Positions 63,332-64,000 of a stretch of 64,000 nt of DNA are shown here, in pieces. A model generated the notes under the pieces. The model was not told the DNA's origin, did no database searches, and worked only from the letters and a program-made list of their open reading frames with translations. Position 1 is the stretch's first letter. Each line of letters opens with the position of its first letter. Source of the DNA: Sandaracinus sp964481145 (lineage in GTDB: Bacteria; Myxococcota_A; Polyangia; Polyangiales; Sandaracinaceae); assembly GCA_964481145.1 (NCBI GenBank), contig CAYZTA010000010.1, positions 85,092-149,091 on the forward strand. Direction: 5' to 3'. Position numbers and translations under genes: made by a program.

Positions 63332-63950
63332 AAGCAGGACTGCATGAAAGTTGGACCAAGGGGGGGCTCGTGCGACATCAGCGCCGTCTCCGGTTTTGCG
63401 ATTTGGAGACGCACCCTCTCGGAGCTTGCCAATGGTGGCGAGTTTTTCGAGGGGGTTTTTATTTCAGACCTCGGAATCGTTGACCCGACATCCTGCCTTG
63501 GCCCTCAAGTCACACGGCCAGGCTCACTTGGTATCGGACGGAACCGTCGTTTGGGAATGCTTTGCCCCACGAACCCATCGCTCGTATTCATGACCTTCTA
63601 AAGCGATAGTTTGAAAGGCTCGCTGAACTTGATCAGCGAACGAATGATTCGCCACCGCGCATTGCAATGGCGCGTGGAGACGCGTCGCACGTCAATGGAT
63701 GCGCTGACGATCGAAATGGTCGAGCTCACATTGTCATTCCGGAGGGCACAGATGAAGCGGCTCTTGCGGAGAGCGCACGATGATCCAGGATGATGCCTGT
63801 CACCACCGCCGCTTTTTCAAGATCAGCCCCCTTTCAGTCGCCCATGCTCGTCAAGAAACACGAAGTTTCTCACACCACCTGACGTTCGAGACGTGGACCC
63901 ATGTGATACAAAGGATTCTTTTAAGTGCTGTACACGACGCTGCAATCGAC

Positions 63951-64000
63951 TAGGGCGTGTCTGCAAATTCGGTTTGCCGAAAACTTGCGAACTCTGGCCA
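63951..64000. mobile_element. Possible insertion-sequence terminus
   Basis: The sequence beginning CTAGGGCGTGTCTGCAAAT resembles, from memory, the ends of IS5/IS427-type elements. The rest of the element would lie outside the window, so a transposase cannot be checked. Confidence 0.25.

Larger units (their letters stand above)
62844..64000. other. Gene-poor right-hand region
   Basis: No complete gene is convincing here. It holds a probable transposase-associated remnant (62969-63331), an inverted repeat (63006-63052) and a possible insertion-sequence end after 63951. A small frame at 63611-63793 (60 residues, TTG start) and frames on the plus strand at 63122-63601 have no recognised feature. 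Confidence 0.6.

Noticed and set aside
63122..63601. Plus-strand frame of 159 codons
   Set aside because: It overlaps the TPPSVR remnant on the other strand and has no recognisable domain or ribosome site.
63611..63793. Possible 60-residue protein with TTG start
   Set aside because: Arg/Leu-rich short frame with no clear ribosome site or family; too little support to list as a gene.

Overview
This window is a dense, high-GC chromosomal segment with the flavour of a Myxococcota (myxobacterial) genome. That placement is inference. It rests on the codon use, the many lipoproteins with short N-terminal lipoboxes, a Cys-rich lipoprotein, TPR/HEAT-repeat proteins of unknown function, a receiver-first histidine kinase, a very large PKS and many envelope sugar genes. 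No rRNA, tRNA or CRISPR array was seen. About 60 protein genes are supported.

Layout: (a) 1-5.5 kb: the 3' end of a FliA-like sigma factor, then a minus-strand run nrdR-ribD-ribE-ribBA-ribH-nusB plus an aminopeptidase N-domain protein. The GTP cyclohydrolase II half of RibBA has lost all its zinc cysteines. (b) 5.6-7.9 kb: a CPA1 cation/proton antiporter overlapping a soluble TrkA/RCK regulator. (c) 8-17 kb, minus strand: RlmD-like methyltransferase, lipoprotein, mnmA, cysteine desulfurase, hybrid REC-histidine kinase, TPR-HTH protein, methyltransferase and GT4 glycosyltransferase. (d) 17-22 kb: cyclophilin and DUF192 lipoproteins, a TetR-SDR pair with two matching operators, and a CobA-HemD fusion. 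(e) 22.3-24.2 kb: a HepT-MntA toxin-antitoxin pair, an unknown gene, and a 42-bp tandem array that overlaps the 3' end of that gene.

(f) 24.2-41 kb looks like a biosynthetic region. A minus-strand operon encodes a GNAT-like acyltransferase, an AurF-like diiron oxygenase, a carrier protein, an adenylation enzyme and a polysaccharide deacetylase. Facing it are the rfbBACD genes for dTDP-L-rhamnose, a GT4 glycosyltransferase, and a 2,233-residue PKS with the order KS-AT-KR-DH-ACP-TE. A glycosylated lipid or polyketide is a reasonable inference, but the product cannot be read from the sequence. (g) 41-49.6 kb: YaeQ, a catalase-fold protein, a four-gene operon starting with uracil-DNA glycosylase and continuing with three unknown proteins, a GT2 glycosyltransferase and a PP2C phosphatase.

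(h) 49.6-51.2 kb: a translationally coupled pair of an SMC/OLD-type ATPase and a small PD-(D/E)XK-like nuclease. This is the best candidate here for an undescribed defence-type system. (i) 51.4-61.1 kb: nucleotide-sugar genes, namely a sugar nucleotidyltransferase, WbpB/WlbA, UDP-xylose synthase, UDP-glucuronate 4-epimerase, UDP-glucose dehydrogenase, a TviB/WbpA-like dehydrogenase and a methyltransferase. They fit capsule or O-antigen precursor supply. (j) 61.1-64 kb: a secreted beta-helix lipoprotein, then gene-poor DNA with a probable transposase-associated remnant and a possible insertion-sequence end.
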